64,000 bases of DNA from contig NZ_JAUTDO010000005.1 in NCBI RefSeq assembly GCF_030646165.1, positions 310,001 to 374,000 on the forward strand, read 5' to 3'. Both the position numbers and the translations under genes were made by a program. The notes beneath the pieces were generated by a model. That model was not told the origin of the DNA and ran no database searches. It was given only the letters and a program-made list of their open reading frames with translations. Positions 1 to 7,125 of the stretch are shown here, piece by piece (positions within the stretch are counted from its first letter, which is position 1; each line of letters begins with the position of its first letter). This stretch comes from Conexibacter sp. CPCC 206217 (GTDB lineage Bacteria; Actinomycetota; Thermoleophilia; Solirubrobacterales; Solirubrobacteraceae).

Positions 1-291
1 TCGGACCTCGAACGTTCGCGCTTCCGTCTCAGAACCGACGAGGGCGTCGTCGTGCGCGACACCAACGGCGTGATCGAGACGCTCGACGTCGACTTCTCGA
101 CCGGCAGACTGCACGTCAGATACGAGCTCGACGGCGACGTCGTGCACTCGCGCATCCGCATGTACGAGAAGGAGGACCTGCAGCGGATGGTCGAGCAGGT
201 CGGCTTCTCGGAGGTCGCGCTGTACGGCGACTTCGACGGCGCCGCCAAGCGCCCCGAGGACCGGCTCGTGCTGGTCGGGACGGCGACATGA
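1..291 (+). CDS. Class I SAM-dependent methyltransferase, 3' fragment
   Basis: This reading frame is open from the first base, so the gene starts outside the window and only about 96 C-terminal residues remain. They align by eye with the last 97 residues of the next gene (shared pattern of an SD.ER stretch, a YE/FEADEL-like helix, G(G/D)FD and the ending EDRLVLV), so this is the C-terminal part of a paralogous methyltransferase. The SAM-binding core is not in the window. Its stop overlaps the next ATG (ATGA at 288-291), so the two are translationally coupled. The substrate is unknown; the downstream ATP-grasp enzyme suggests small-molecule or peptide tailoring. Confidence 0.75.
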   Translation, partial: SDLERSRFRLRTDEGVVVRDTNGVIETLDVDFSTGRLHVRYELDGDVVHSRIRMYEKEDLQRMVEQVGFSEVALYGDFDGAAKRPEDRLVLVGTAT

Positions 292-1022
292 GCGAGGACG
301 TCGAGAACCTCAACGAGCTGGACGCGTTCGGCGCCGCGTTCATCGCGATGTCGGACAAGCTCGGCCGCTACGAGGAGACCGAGCAGGAGTGCCGCGACAT
401 CGCGACGCTGCTGTCGCTGGCCCCGGGCGCGCGCGTGCTCGACGCCGGCTGCGGCTTCGGCCGTTCCGTCGGCGCGCTCGCGAGACTGGGCTACGAGGCG
501 GTCGGCGTCGACATCTCGCCAGCCGTGATCGCGGAGGCCGAGAAGCGCAACCCGGGTCCGACCTACCTCGTCCACGACCTGACGAGACCGCTGCCCGCTT
601 CGGTCGGCGCCTTCGACGCGATCGTCAACCTCTACTCGTCGTTCGGCTACGGCAAGACGATCGAGGACGACCAGGCGGTGCTGAACACCTGGCACGCGGC
701 GCTGAAGCCCGGCGGCAAGCTCGTGATGGAGCTGTCGGACATCGAGCGCACGCTGCACCGCCTCGGCCCGCTCGGGACCGTCGTCGACCGCGAGGACAAC
801 GGCGTCCACGAGCACCTCTACGTCGATCCCGAGACGAAGATCCTGCACGTCACGTACACCGCCGCCGGCAGATCGCTCGAGGTCGAGACGCGCTACTTCG
901 AGGCCGACGAGCTGGCCGCGATGGTGGAGGCCGCCGGCTTTCATGACATCGCCCGCTACGGCGGCTTCGATGCCCACCCGAAGCAGCCGGACGACCGGCT
1001 CGTGCTGGTGGCCACGGCATGA
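288..1022 (+). CDS. Class I SAM-dependent methyltransferase
   Basis: A 244-residue protein with the glycine-rich SAM motif I (VLDAGCGFGRSVGAL, near residue 48), an acidic motif II (GVDIS) and a motif near residue 110 (FDAIVNLYSSFGY), as in Methyltransf_25/11 enzymes. It has no signal peptide or membrane segment, so it is cytosolic. Its C-terminal third resembles the end of the preceding gene, so the pair arose by duplication. It starts at the ATGA overlap with the previous stop, and its own stop overlaps the next start (1019-1022), so three genes form one coupled unit. The methyl acceptor cannot be read from the sequence; amine or carboxyl groups of a product of the neighbouring ligase are possible (inference). 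Confidence 0.85.
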   Translation: MSEDVENLNELDAFGAAFIAMSDKLGRYEETEQECRDIATLLSLAPGARVLDAGCGFGRSVGALARLGYEAVGVDISPAVIAEAEKRNPGPTYLVHDLTRPLPASVGAFDAIVNLYSSFGYGKTIEDDQAVLNTWHAALKPGGKLVMELSDIERTLHRLGPLGTVVDREDNGVHEHLYVDPETKILHVTYTAAGRSLEVETRYFEADELAAMVEAAGFHDIARYGGFDAHPKQPDDRLVLVATA

Positions 1023-2293
1023 CGAGCACCGACACCAGCAGGCGCGTCGCGGTCGTCGTCGACGCCTACTCGACCGGCTCCAGACTCGCCCCGCGCTTCA
1101 TCGCCGAGGGGCTCGACGTCGTGCACGTGCAGAGCAACCCGAACGAGTCGCCGTTCTACATCGACCGCCTGCGCACGCAGGACTTCGTCGAGAACGTCGT
1201 CCACCACGGCGACCTCGAGGCGACCGCCGCGGCCGTTGCCAGATACGCCCCGGCCTTCGTCGTCGTCGGCTCCGAGCCGGGCGTGCGGTTGAGCGACGCG
1301 CTCAGCGCGCGGCTCGGGCTGCCGTCCAACGGCACTGAGCAGAGCGAGGCGCGGCGCGACAAGTCGGTCATGGCCGACGCCGTCCGCAGAGCGGGCCTGC
1401 GCGCCGTCCAGGAGCTGAAGACCGGCGACGTCGACGAGGCGATCGCGTGGGCGCAGAGACGCGGCGACTGGCCCGTCGTCGTCAAGCCGCTGGACTCGGC
1501 CGGCACCGACGGCGTCTCGCTGTGCGAGACGCCCGACGCGATCCGCCGCGCGTTCACCGACGTGCTCGGCCGCCCCAACGCGCTGCAGGGGGCCAACGAG
1601 CAGCTGCTGGTGCAGGAGCTGCTGCGCGGCACGCAGCTGTTCTGCGACTCGATCTCGTGGGACGGCGTGCACCACGTCTCCGAGGTCTGGCGCGACACGA
1701 AGATCCGCATCCAGGGCAACCTCGCCTACGACTTCGAGGAGCTGCTCGCCTTCCGCGGGCCGCAGCAGGACCTCGTCGTGCCGTACGTGAAGGACGTGCT
1801 CGACGCGCTCGGGATCAGGTACGGCCCGGCGCACACCGAGGTGATGCTGACGGCCGACGGCCCGGTGCTGGTCGAGTCCGGCGCGCGCCTGCACGGCTCG
1901 ATCCGCGACGACGTGATCGACCGCTGCACGCCGTCGCACGTGACCGTCACCGTCGACGCCTACCTGCGCCCGGAGACGGTCGCCGAGCGCGCGAAGCGAC
2001 CGTACGAGCTGGCGAACGCGTCGCGCTGCGTGATGCTGATCTCCCACCAGGGCGGCCGCGTCGTCTCCGACGCCGGCATGCGCGCGGTCGAGGCGCTGCC
2101 GTCGTACGCCGGCTCGATCTCGATGGCCCAGCCCGGCGACGAGATCACCCCGACGGTCGACCTCTTCTCCTGCCCGGGGATCGTCTACCTCGTCGACCCC
2201 GACCGCGACGTGCTGCTGCGCGACTACGAGGCGCTGCGCGCGATCGAGCGCGAGGGTGGGATCTTCGAGGTCGAGCCCCCGGTCGCCGCCTAG
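1019..2293 (+). CDS. ATP-grasp domain ligase
   Basis: A 424-residue ATP-grasp protein. Visible parts are an N-terminal Rossmann-like pre-ATP-grasp domain (residues 1-110), the nucleotide loop VVVKPLDSAGTDGVSLCE (about 155-172), the EL/LRGTQLFCDS strand, the metal/ATP segment VLVESGARLHG (about 280) and a C-terminal lid domain. This layout fits the carboxylate-amine ligases that form peptide bonds in small natural products (BacD/carnosine-synthase-like group). Such enzymes activate a carboxylate as acyl phosphate and attach an amine. It is coupled by a 4-base overlap to two methyltransferases, suggesting a short biosynthetic operon whose product is unknown. A structured gap and a strong terminator follow. 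Confidence 0.8.
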   Translation: MTSTDTSRRVAVVVDAYSTGSRLAPRFIAEGLDVVHVQSNPNESPFYIDRLRTQDFVENVVHHGDLEATAAAVARYAPAFVVVGSEPGVRLSDALSARLGLPSNGTEQSEARRDKSVMADAVRRAGLRAVQELKTGDVDEAIAWAQRRGDWPVVVKPLDSAGTDGVSLCETPDAIRRAFTDVLGRPNALQGANEQLLVQELLRGTQLFCDSISWDGVHHVSEVWRDTKIRIQGNLAYDFEELLAFRGPQQDLVVPYVKDVLDALGIRYGPAHTEVMLTADGPVLVESGARLHGSIRDDVIDRCTPSHVTVTVDAYLRPETVAERAKRPYELANASRCVMLISHQGGRVVSDAGMRAVEALPSYAGSISMAQPGDEITPTVDLFSCPGIVYLVDPDRDVLLRDYEALRAIEREGGIFEVEPPVAA

Positions 2294-2334
2294 CGTCGTC
2301 TCGCCGCGCCTGGCGGCGTCCTCGGTCGCTCATG

Positions 2335-2373
2335 GGCTGGCGCCCACTACGGCTCCCTGCGTCCTTGCCAGCC
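2335..2373. repeat. Inverted repeat, 7-bp arms
   Basis: The arms GGCTGGC (2335-2341) and GCCAGCC (2367-2373) are perfectly complementary, with a 25-base loop. The element lies in the non-coding gap after the ATP-grasp gene, ahead of the strong terminator at 2410. It may be part of the 3' UTR or a small dispersed element. Confidence 0.4.
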
Positions 2374-2409
2374 ACGACGATACTTCCGCTACGCGGTGAC
2401 CGGTAACGC

Positions 2410-2439
2410 CGGAGGGCCCCGCTCGCGCGGGGCCCTCCG
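2410..2439. terminator. Bidirectional terminator hairpin
   Basis: A perfect 13-bp GC-rich stem (left arm CGGAGGGCCCCGC, right arm GCGGGGCCCTCCG) closes a TCGC tetraloop. It sits between the convergent ends of the ATP-grasp gene (stop at 2293) and the reverse-strand gene ending at 2467, so it can serve both transcripts. There is no long T tract, as is usual in high-GC actinobacteria. Confidence 0.8.
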
Positions 2440-2466
2440 CCGTTCAATGAGGGATGTTGCTCGCGC

Positions 2467-3810
2467 TCAGAGGTACGCGATCGAGGTCGGGATTCCTCCG
2501 AGCTCGTCGCGGATCTTGAAGACCGCCGGGGCGATCGGCGAGTCCTCGCGCCAGCCGTACTGGTCCAGGATCGCCTGGACCTGGTCCTTGCTGTCGGCGG
2601 AGACGACCTCGCGCTCGAGCGTCGCGCAGAGCTGGTGGACGCCCTCGATCACACGGGCGGTCTCCCACGAGATCGTGCCGTCCTCGTGCACGTCCAGGTA
2701 GCCGTTGCCGGCGAGGAAGCTCAGCTCGACGCAGGCGGCGCCGGCGTCGCTCCAGTTCCACGGGCCGCGGCGGACGTAGTGCAGCGCCTCGGCGAGGTAG
2801 ACGGCGACCATGTCGTCGGCCGTGCAGCCGGCCAGCTCCAGCCACGTCGGCGTCAGCGACATCGCCGTGCCGTAGGCGTCGGCGATCGCCTCCTGCAGCG
2901 AGTACCACGGCTCGTGGCCGACGTCCTTGGGCCCGACCTTGCCGGCGCGCGGGGTCGTGACCGCGTGGGCGATGTCGTGGCCGCGCATCCAGGTGATCAG
3001 GACGTTGCGCAGGTCGATGCCCTCGGTGGGCTTGTGGCCCTTCAGCAGCTTGTCGCCGAGCGGCTTGGAGATGTACTCGTAGCGCAGCCCGTAGACGTTG
3101 CGGAAGAGGATCGTCTTGTTGTAGACGTCGCCGTAGCCGGCGCCCTCGTCCTCGGGCAGGAAGTAGGCGAAGTGCTTCGGGAAGGCGTTGGACTCGCCGC
3201 CCATCGCGATCAGGTCGGTGATCTGCATCGCGAAGACGCCGCTGACGGTCACGTCGCTCGTGCCGGTGCGTCCGTTGACCTCTTCCAGCACGGCGGTCGA
3301 GGAGGCGTCGAGCGCGGCGATCAGCGCGTCGCCCTCGGCGTGCGCCGTCGCGATCGCGACGGAGTGCAGGGGCGTGCGCGTCTTGTTGCGGAAGGTGCAG
3401 ACCGGGCCCGCGATCACCGTCAGGTTCTGCGGCGTCGTCAGCTCGGCCTCGGTGTGCGCGATCGCCTTGTCGTGCGTCAGCTCGCCGAGCGCGACGGCGC
3501 GGCGGCGGACGATGTCAGCCTGCTCGGCCGAGACCGCGTCGGTGTCCGCGATCTCGCTCATCAGTCGGGCCGAGGCATCGGCGAGCAGCTGAGCATGATC
3601 GTCGTTGGTGAACGACCCGTCGAGCCCCTGCAGCGAGCGCAGCGCGTCGCCGAGCGCGGCCAGCTGGCGCAGCTGGGGGAGCAGCGGCTGGACGTTGGCC
3701 GGGACGGCAGGGTCGAGGTCGACCGCGGTCAGCGCGTGGATGTCGCGCTCCGGCCAGATCAGCGGCGCGGGAACGGTGGTCGTGGTGGTGCTATCGGCGG
3801 TGGCAGACAT
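2467..3810 (-). CDS. Unrecognised protein, possible metallohydrolase
   Basis: A 447-residue soluble protein that I do not recognise. Near residue 280 it has WMRGHDIAHA followed about 25 residues later by SLQEAIADAYG. An HxxxH pair followed by a Glu in a helix resembles the zinc site of gluzincins, and the spacing recalls M49-like dipeptidyl peptidases, but this is only a motif resemblance. The N-terminus is Thr-rich and low complexity (ADSTTTTTVPAP). The ATG at 3810 has an AGGAG about a dozen bases upstream. The gene converges on the small methyltransferase/ATP-grasp operon and has a long non-coding leader. It could be a peptidase or a tailoring enzyme. Confidence 0.6.
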   Translation of the reverse strand: MSATADSTTTTTVPAPLIWPERDIHALTAVDLDPAVPANVQPLLPQLRQLAALGDALRSLQGLDGSFTNDDHAQLLADASARLMSEIADTDAVSAEQADIVRRRAVALGELTHDKAIAHTEAELTTPQNLTVIAGPVCTFRNKTRTPLHSVAIATAHAEGDALIAALDASSTAVLEEVNGRTGTSDVTVSGVFAMQITDLIAMGGESNAFPKHFAYFLPEDEGAGYGDVYNKTILFRNVYGLRYEYISKPLGDKLLKGHKPTEGIDLRNVLITWMRGHDIAHAVTTPRAGKVGPKDVGHEPWYSLQEAIADAYGTAMSLTPTWLELAGCTADDMVAVYLAEALHYVRRGPWNWSDAGAACVELSFLAGNGYLDVHEDGTISWETARVIEGVHQLCATLEREVVSADSKDQVQAILDQYGWREDSPIAPAVFKIRDELGGIPTSIAYL

Positions 3811-4359
3811 GGGTCTGGATTTCTCCTGAGATTCGTCGAAAGGACTTGCTGACAGATGACTGATGGGCCTGCCGCTCGCGTCTGGCCTTTCGGCCGTGTG
3901 CCACGAGCGTGGCGAGGTACATCAGGAGTTGAACGCGACGAGCGTGCGTCTTCGAGACGAGACGTGAATTCGTCTTCGAGTCTCGGTGCGGGCCGCGCTG
4001 TCGCGGCGCTCGGTGTCTGCAGCGGTGATCTCAGTCACAACGCAGCCAATGGTAGAGGAATCTCGATCTCGTGTGCAAGCAGGGGTCACAGCGGTTCACA
4101 CCTGCGCGCTTGCGGGCGGAGGTGTCGTCTGCGCAGCGGCGCGGCGGCCAGCGTCTCGGCGATCGCTCGGTCGGTCTCCTCCGGGGCCCCGATCGCGTCG
4201 GCCAGCAAAGGCAGCAGGCGCGGACCGGGGAGGTCGCGTCGGCCGCGCGTTCGGCCCTCCGAGGTCAGCAGACCGGCGGCGCCGGCGGCGAGCAGGTCGT
4301 TGCACATGCGGACGCGGCGGCCGGCGCTCCGTCCCGCTCGACCGCTACCTTGTGCCGCC
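3811..4359. other. 549-base gap without a clear gene
   Basis: This gap separates the reverse-strand unknown gene from nucS. It is less regular in codon bias than its surroundings. It contains a repeated GTCTTCGAG (3948-3985 region) flanked by GAGACGAG-type sequence that can pair back on itself, and TGGTAGAGGAATC-like lower-GC sequence near 4048. It probably holds the promoters for both flanking genes. One short reverse-strand frame (4086-4307) is listed separately. Confidence 0.5.
4086..4307 (-). CDS. Doubtful small ORF or gene remnant
   Basis: The 73-residue frame has good GC3 in its first two thirds (codons such as CTG CTC GCC GCC GGC) and a plausible amphipathic stretch (LLPLLADAIGAPEETDRAIA). 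It loses that character near the end, where it becomes arginine-rich. It could be a short real gene, or the decayed C-terminal part of a lost gene. No family is recognised. Confidence 0.25.
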   Translation of the reverse strand: MCNDLLAAGAAGLLTSEGRTRGRRDLPGPRLLPLLADAIGAPEETDRAIAETLAAAPLRRRHLRPQARRCEPL

Positions 4360-5031
4360 GTGCGCTTGATCGTCGCTCGCTGTGAGGTCCGTTACACGGG
4401 CCGGCTCGATGCCCTCCTGCCGGAGGCGCTGCGGCTGATCGTGATCAAGTCCGACGGGTCGGTGATGGTGCATGCCGACCATGGCGGCTTCAAGCCGAGC
4501 AACTGGATGGTCGCGCCGACGACGATCGAGGAGGGCGACGGTCATCTCGTCGTGCGCAAGTTCGCCGGCACGACCGAGGACCGGCTCGACATCGCGATCG
4601 CCGAGGTGATCTCCGACGTCACGCACGATATGGGCGAGGCCGCGGCCCTGGAGAAGGACGGCGTCGAGGCGCACCTGCAGGAGTTGCTGGCGGAGCAGCC
4701 GCACTGGTGCGGCGAGGGCTTCCGGCTCGTGCGGCGGGAGTGGCCGACCGACATCGGCCCCGTCGACCTGATGTGCCGCGACGACGAGGACGGCTGGATC
4801 GCGGTCGAGATCAAGCGGATCGGCACGATCGACGCCGTCGAGCAGTTGACGCGGTATCTCGAGCGGATCCGCCTCGACCCGGCGATGAACGTCTGCCGCG
4901 GCGTGCTCGCGGCGCAGTCGATCAAGCCGCAGGCCCGCGTCCTCGCCGAAGCGCGCGGAATCGCCTGCGTCGAGGTCGACCTCGGCGTCCTGCGCGGCGA
5001 GCGCGAGCCGGATCTGACGCTGTTCGGCTGA
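4360..5031 (+). CDS. nucS: Mismatch-specific endonuclease NucS/EndoMS
   Basis: A 223-residue protein starting at GTG 4360; the frame is open further upstream, but the family N-terminus (RLIVARCEVRYTGRLDALLP) begins here. NucS cuts both strands at G-T, G-G and T-T mismatches and provides the mismatch repair of actinobacteria that lack MutS/MutL. The N-terminal DNA-binding/dimer domain covers residues 1-120. The C-terminal RecB-like nuclease domain shows GPVDLMCRD and WIAVEIKR, the D...ExK catalytic pattern, and ends DLTLFG. Length matches the family. It is a single gene behind a long gap and converges on the YjbQ gene. Confidence 0.95.
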   Translation: MRLIVARCEVRYTGRLDALLPEALRLIVIKSDGSVMVHADHGGFKPSNWMVAPTTIEEGDGHLVVRKFAGTTEDRLDIAIAEVISDVTHDMGEAAALEKDGVEAHLQELLAEQPHWCGEGFRLVRREWPTDIGPVDLMCRDDEDGWIAVEIKRIGTIDAVEQLTRYLERIRLDPAMNVCRGVLAAQSIKPQARVLAEARGIACVEVDLGVLRGEREPDLTLFG

Positions 5032-5067
5032 GTGCCGCGCCGGCCTCCGTCGGGGGGGGAGGACCGA

Positions 5068-5098
5068 AGGATTACTGCCGTATACGAGTAGTAATCCT
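5068..5098. terminator. Perfect inverted repeat between convergent genes
   Basis: AGGATTACT (5068-5076) and AGTAATCCT (5090-5098) are exact reverse complements around a 13-base loop that itself contains GTATAC. The stem is AT-rich for this genome. Lying between the convergent nucS and YjbQ genes, it may end transcription from both sides. It could instead be an operator. Confidence 0.5.
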
Positions 5099-5131
5099 GC
5101 GGTGGTAGAAATCGGACGGACGTGGAGCCGG

Positions 5132-5560
5132 TTAGTCGCCCGCGTCGCCGTTGACCGTCGCGACCAGCGAGCGCGAGCCGCCGTGGTCGCGGTGCTCGCA
5201 CAGGTAGATGCCCTGCCACGTGCCGAGCGCGAGCGAGCCGCCGGCGATCGGGAGCGTGAGGGAGGGGCCGAGCAGGCTCGCCTTGATGTGGGCAGGCATG
5301 TCGTCGTCGCCCTCCGCGGTGTGGGTCCAGTAGCGGGCGCGCTCGGGCACGGCTTCGTCGAACCATGCCTCGAAGTCGCGGCGGACGCTCGGGTCGGCGT
5401 TCTCGTTCAGCGCCAGCGACGCGGACGTGTGGAGGATGTGCAGGTGCAGCAGGCCGACGCGCAGGTCGCGCAGTTCCGGCAGTGCGCCGACCACCTCGCG
5501 CGTGATCAGGTGAAAGCCGCGCGGGACCGGGGGCAGGCGCAACTGGCGTTGGATCCACAT
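5132..5560 (-). CDS. YjbQ family protein (UPF0047)
   Basis: A 142-residue single-domain protein of the YjbQ/UPF0047 family. Typical signatures are LLHLHILHTSASLALNEN, the acidic loop EGDDDMPAHIKASLLG, LALGTWQGIYLCEHRD and a final R(S)LVATVNGD. The conserved histidines lie in these motifs. E. coli YjbQ has weak thiamin phosphate synthase activity, hence the name 'secondary thiamine-phosphate synthase'; the physiological role is not settled. It is cytosolic. It ends convergently with nucS and lies just downstream of the alkyltransferase-like gene on the same strand. Confidence 0.9.
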   Translation of the reverse strand: MWIQRQLRLPPVPRGFHLITREVVGALPELRDLRVGLLHLHILHTSASLALNENADPSVRRDFEAWFDEAVPERARYWTHTAEGDDDMPAHIKASLLGPSLTLPIAGGSLALGTWQGIYLCEHRDHGGSRSLVATVNGDAGD

Positions 5561-5627
5561 GGGGCAAGGCTAGTGGCGTGACCGGCAACGTTCACCGGGT
5601 CGGGCTTGTCCTCGCCGCGTCACACCA

Positions 5628-5906
5628 CTAGTCCGGCAGCCGTGCCTGGCGCATGTCGACGCGCTCGCCGCGGAAGGGGACGCCCTCGGCCTCCAGGAGC
5701 GCACGCTGGCGGGCGCCCTTGGCGAGCGATCCGTCGGCGCGGACGATCCGGTGCCACGGGAGGTCGGGATCGTCGCAGGCCGACAGCACGGCGCCTGTGA
5801 GGCGGGGCGCACCGGGAGAGACGTCGCCGTAGGAGCGCACGAAGCCCTCTGGAGTGGCGCGCACACGCGCCAGGATTCGCGCTGCTCGCTCAGCTGAAGA
5901 CCTCAC
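5628..5906 (-). CDS. Alkyltransferase-like protein (Atl), DNA repair
   Basis: About 92 residues from GTG 5906 (VRSSAERAARILARV); a longer frame reaches 6020, but the extra N-terminus has no family character. It matches the DNA-binding domain of O6-alkylguanine transferases: GFVRSYGDVS, PRLTGAVLSAC and the active-site loop DLPWHRIVRADG. Trp replaces the alkyl-accepting Cys of PCHR. That is the hallmark of Atl proteins, which bind O6-alkylguanine without repairing it and hand it to nucleotide excision repair. A true MGMT with PCHR is encoded at 43146-43712, so the two could cooperate. Confidence 0.9.
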   Translation of the reverse strand: MRSSAERAARILARVRATPEGFVRSYGDVSPGAPRLTGAVLSACDDPDLPWHRIVRADGSLAKGARQRALLEAEGVPFRGERVDMRQARLPD

Positions 5907-5991
5907 GAAACCAAGGATAGAGCGGCGATCTGCGGAAATCTGCCGACATATCCCGACCAAACCGGTCAAGATGGTGCTACGATCCCCGAGG

Positions 5992-7002
5992 ATGGCAAAT
6001 AGGGCAAAGCCGACCGGCAATCAGACTAATCGAGGGAGCAGTACCGGGGACGCCTCGAGGACGAGCGGTCGGCTGTGGAGCGAGCGGCGGGCGTCGCAGA
6101 CGCTCCTGGGGAGTCCGGGGACGCCCCAGCCCTGCCATCCACCAACTTCGCCGGTCTCGCGTGAGACCGGCATCGACGCGCGCGAGACGGGTGCGCTGCT
6201 GCGCGAGAGCGACAACGTCTCCGCGCTGCACGCGCGCAGCGCAGGCGCGGACACGCGCCTGGTCGGGCTCGCCTGGACCGGCGCCTACCAGGCGGTGATC
6301 GCGCTGCCCGGCGCCGGGATCCACGAGCCGGCGCAGCTCGCCGGCCGTCGGCTCGGACTGCCGCGCTGCGACACGCGCCTGGCGATCGACGTCGACCGCG
6401 TCGCCGCCAGCCGCGGCGTCCACGCCGCCACCGCGCTCGCCTGTCTCTTCTGCGACGAGTACGAGCGGATCGACGTCGAGGACGCGTCCGCGGGCGGCGA
6501 ATCGAATGCCGCAGCGAGCGAGTTGCACGCGGGCGGCGGACCGTACCCGGACGAGCCACACGCGATCGAGCCGTACGCTGCCGAGGTCGTCGCTCTGCTG
6601 GCCGGAACGGTCGACGCGATCTACGTCGCGGGCGAGGCCGGCCGCGCGCTCGCGCGCCGGATCGGCGCCGTCGAGGTCGTCGACCTCGGCGCGCACCTCG
6701 ATCCGATGGTGCGCGTCAACGCCGCCACGCCGCTGGCGCTGACCGTCGATGCGCGGCAGCTGCGGCTGGATCCGGAGCGGGTCGCGCGGGAGTTGGCGGC
6801 GCGCCTGCGCGCGGATGAGGCACGACCCGCGCGCGGTCGGTGCGGCCTCGACGCGGCGATCGACCTCTCGCAGCAGTCGCTCGCCGCGCTCGGCGCCCAG
6901 AACGACTGGCTGCTGACCCAGGGCTTCGTCGGCGCGAGCGTCGACCTCGCCGGCTGGGTCGAGCGCGGGCCGCTCGAAGCCGCTCGCACGCTCGTCGCCT
7001 GA
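5992..7002 (+). CDS. Desulfinase/substrate-binding-like protein, N-terminus aberrant
   Basis: From about codon 70 on, the protein matches the periplasmic-binding-fold family that includes DszB (2'-hydroxybiphenyl-2-sulfinate desulfinase) and NMT1/SsuA-like proteins. Visible pieces are the LRESDN..AL..RS.GADTRLVGLAW segment, RRLGLPRCD, LLAGTVDAIYVAGEAG and the closing ALGAQNDWLLTQGFVGASVD. The usual first 60-70 residues, which carry the DszB catalytic Cys, are missing. They are replaced by Arg/Ser-rich sequence of non-coding appearance containing a perfect 20-bp palindrome. The start at ATG 5992 is therefore only formal. It is either a 5'-truncated pseudogene or a protein starting late. A terminator follows at 7072. 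Confidence 0.55.
   Translation: MANRAKPTGNQTNRGSSTGDASRTSGRLWSERRASQTLLGSPGTPQPCHPPTSPVSRETGIDARETGALLRESDNVSALHARSAGADTRLVGLAWTGAYQAVIALPGAGIHEPAQLAGRRLGLPRCDTRLAIDVDRVAASRGVHAATALACLFCDEYERIDVEDASAGGESNAAASELHAGGGPYPDEPHAIEPYAAEVVALLAGTVDAIYVAGEAGRALARRIGAVEVVDLGAHLDPMVRVNAATPLALTVDARQLRLDPERVARELAARLRADEARPARGRCGLDAAIDLSQQSLAALGAQNDWLLTQGFVGASVDLAGWVERGPLEAARTLVA
6151..6170. repeat. Perfect inverted repeat
   Basis: CCGGTCTC and GAGACCGG flank a GCGT spacer, making an 8-bp-armed palindrome. It lies exactly where the recognisable part of the desulfinase-like protein begins. It may be an operator or the scar of a deletion rather than coding sequence. Confidence 0.5.
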
Positions 7003-7029
7003 CGATCGTCGCGCGCGCCCGCGCCTGGC

Positions 7030-7075
7030 GATCGCCGCCGCAAACGCGACAGGATCGCCCCCGCAAACGCGAGAG
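7030..7075. repeat. 23-bp direct repeat, two copies
   Basis: GATCGCCGCCGCAAACGCGA(CAG) at 7030-7052 is followed directly by a second copy at 7053-7075 that differs at only two positions. It is non-coding and lies just before the terminator hairpin. Confidence 0.6.
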
Positions 7076-7098
7076 GCGCGCCCGCCGGGCGCGCCTCT
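7072..7098. terminator. Terminator between convergent genes
   Basis: The stem AGAGGCGCGCCC / GGGCGCGCCTCT is a perfect 12-bp pair with a GCC loop. It lies between the end of the desulfinase-like gene (7002) and the end of the 2-oxoglutarate dehydrogenase gene (7126), so it can terminate both. Confidence 0.8.
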
Positions 7099-7125
7099 GG
7101 TCCTGCGGAATCTGCTCGCCGCTGA

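Noticed and set aside
3856..4359. Upstream in-frame extension of nucS (168 extra residues)
   Set aside because: The extension is low-complexity Arg/Ser/Ala sequence without family match. NucS homologues start at the position used (GTG 4360), and the length then fits the family.
5051..5060. Run of eight G, considered as a phase-variable tract
   Set aside because: It is downstream of the nucS stop and upstream of no start codon, so slippage would not switch any gene.
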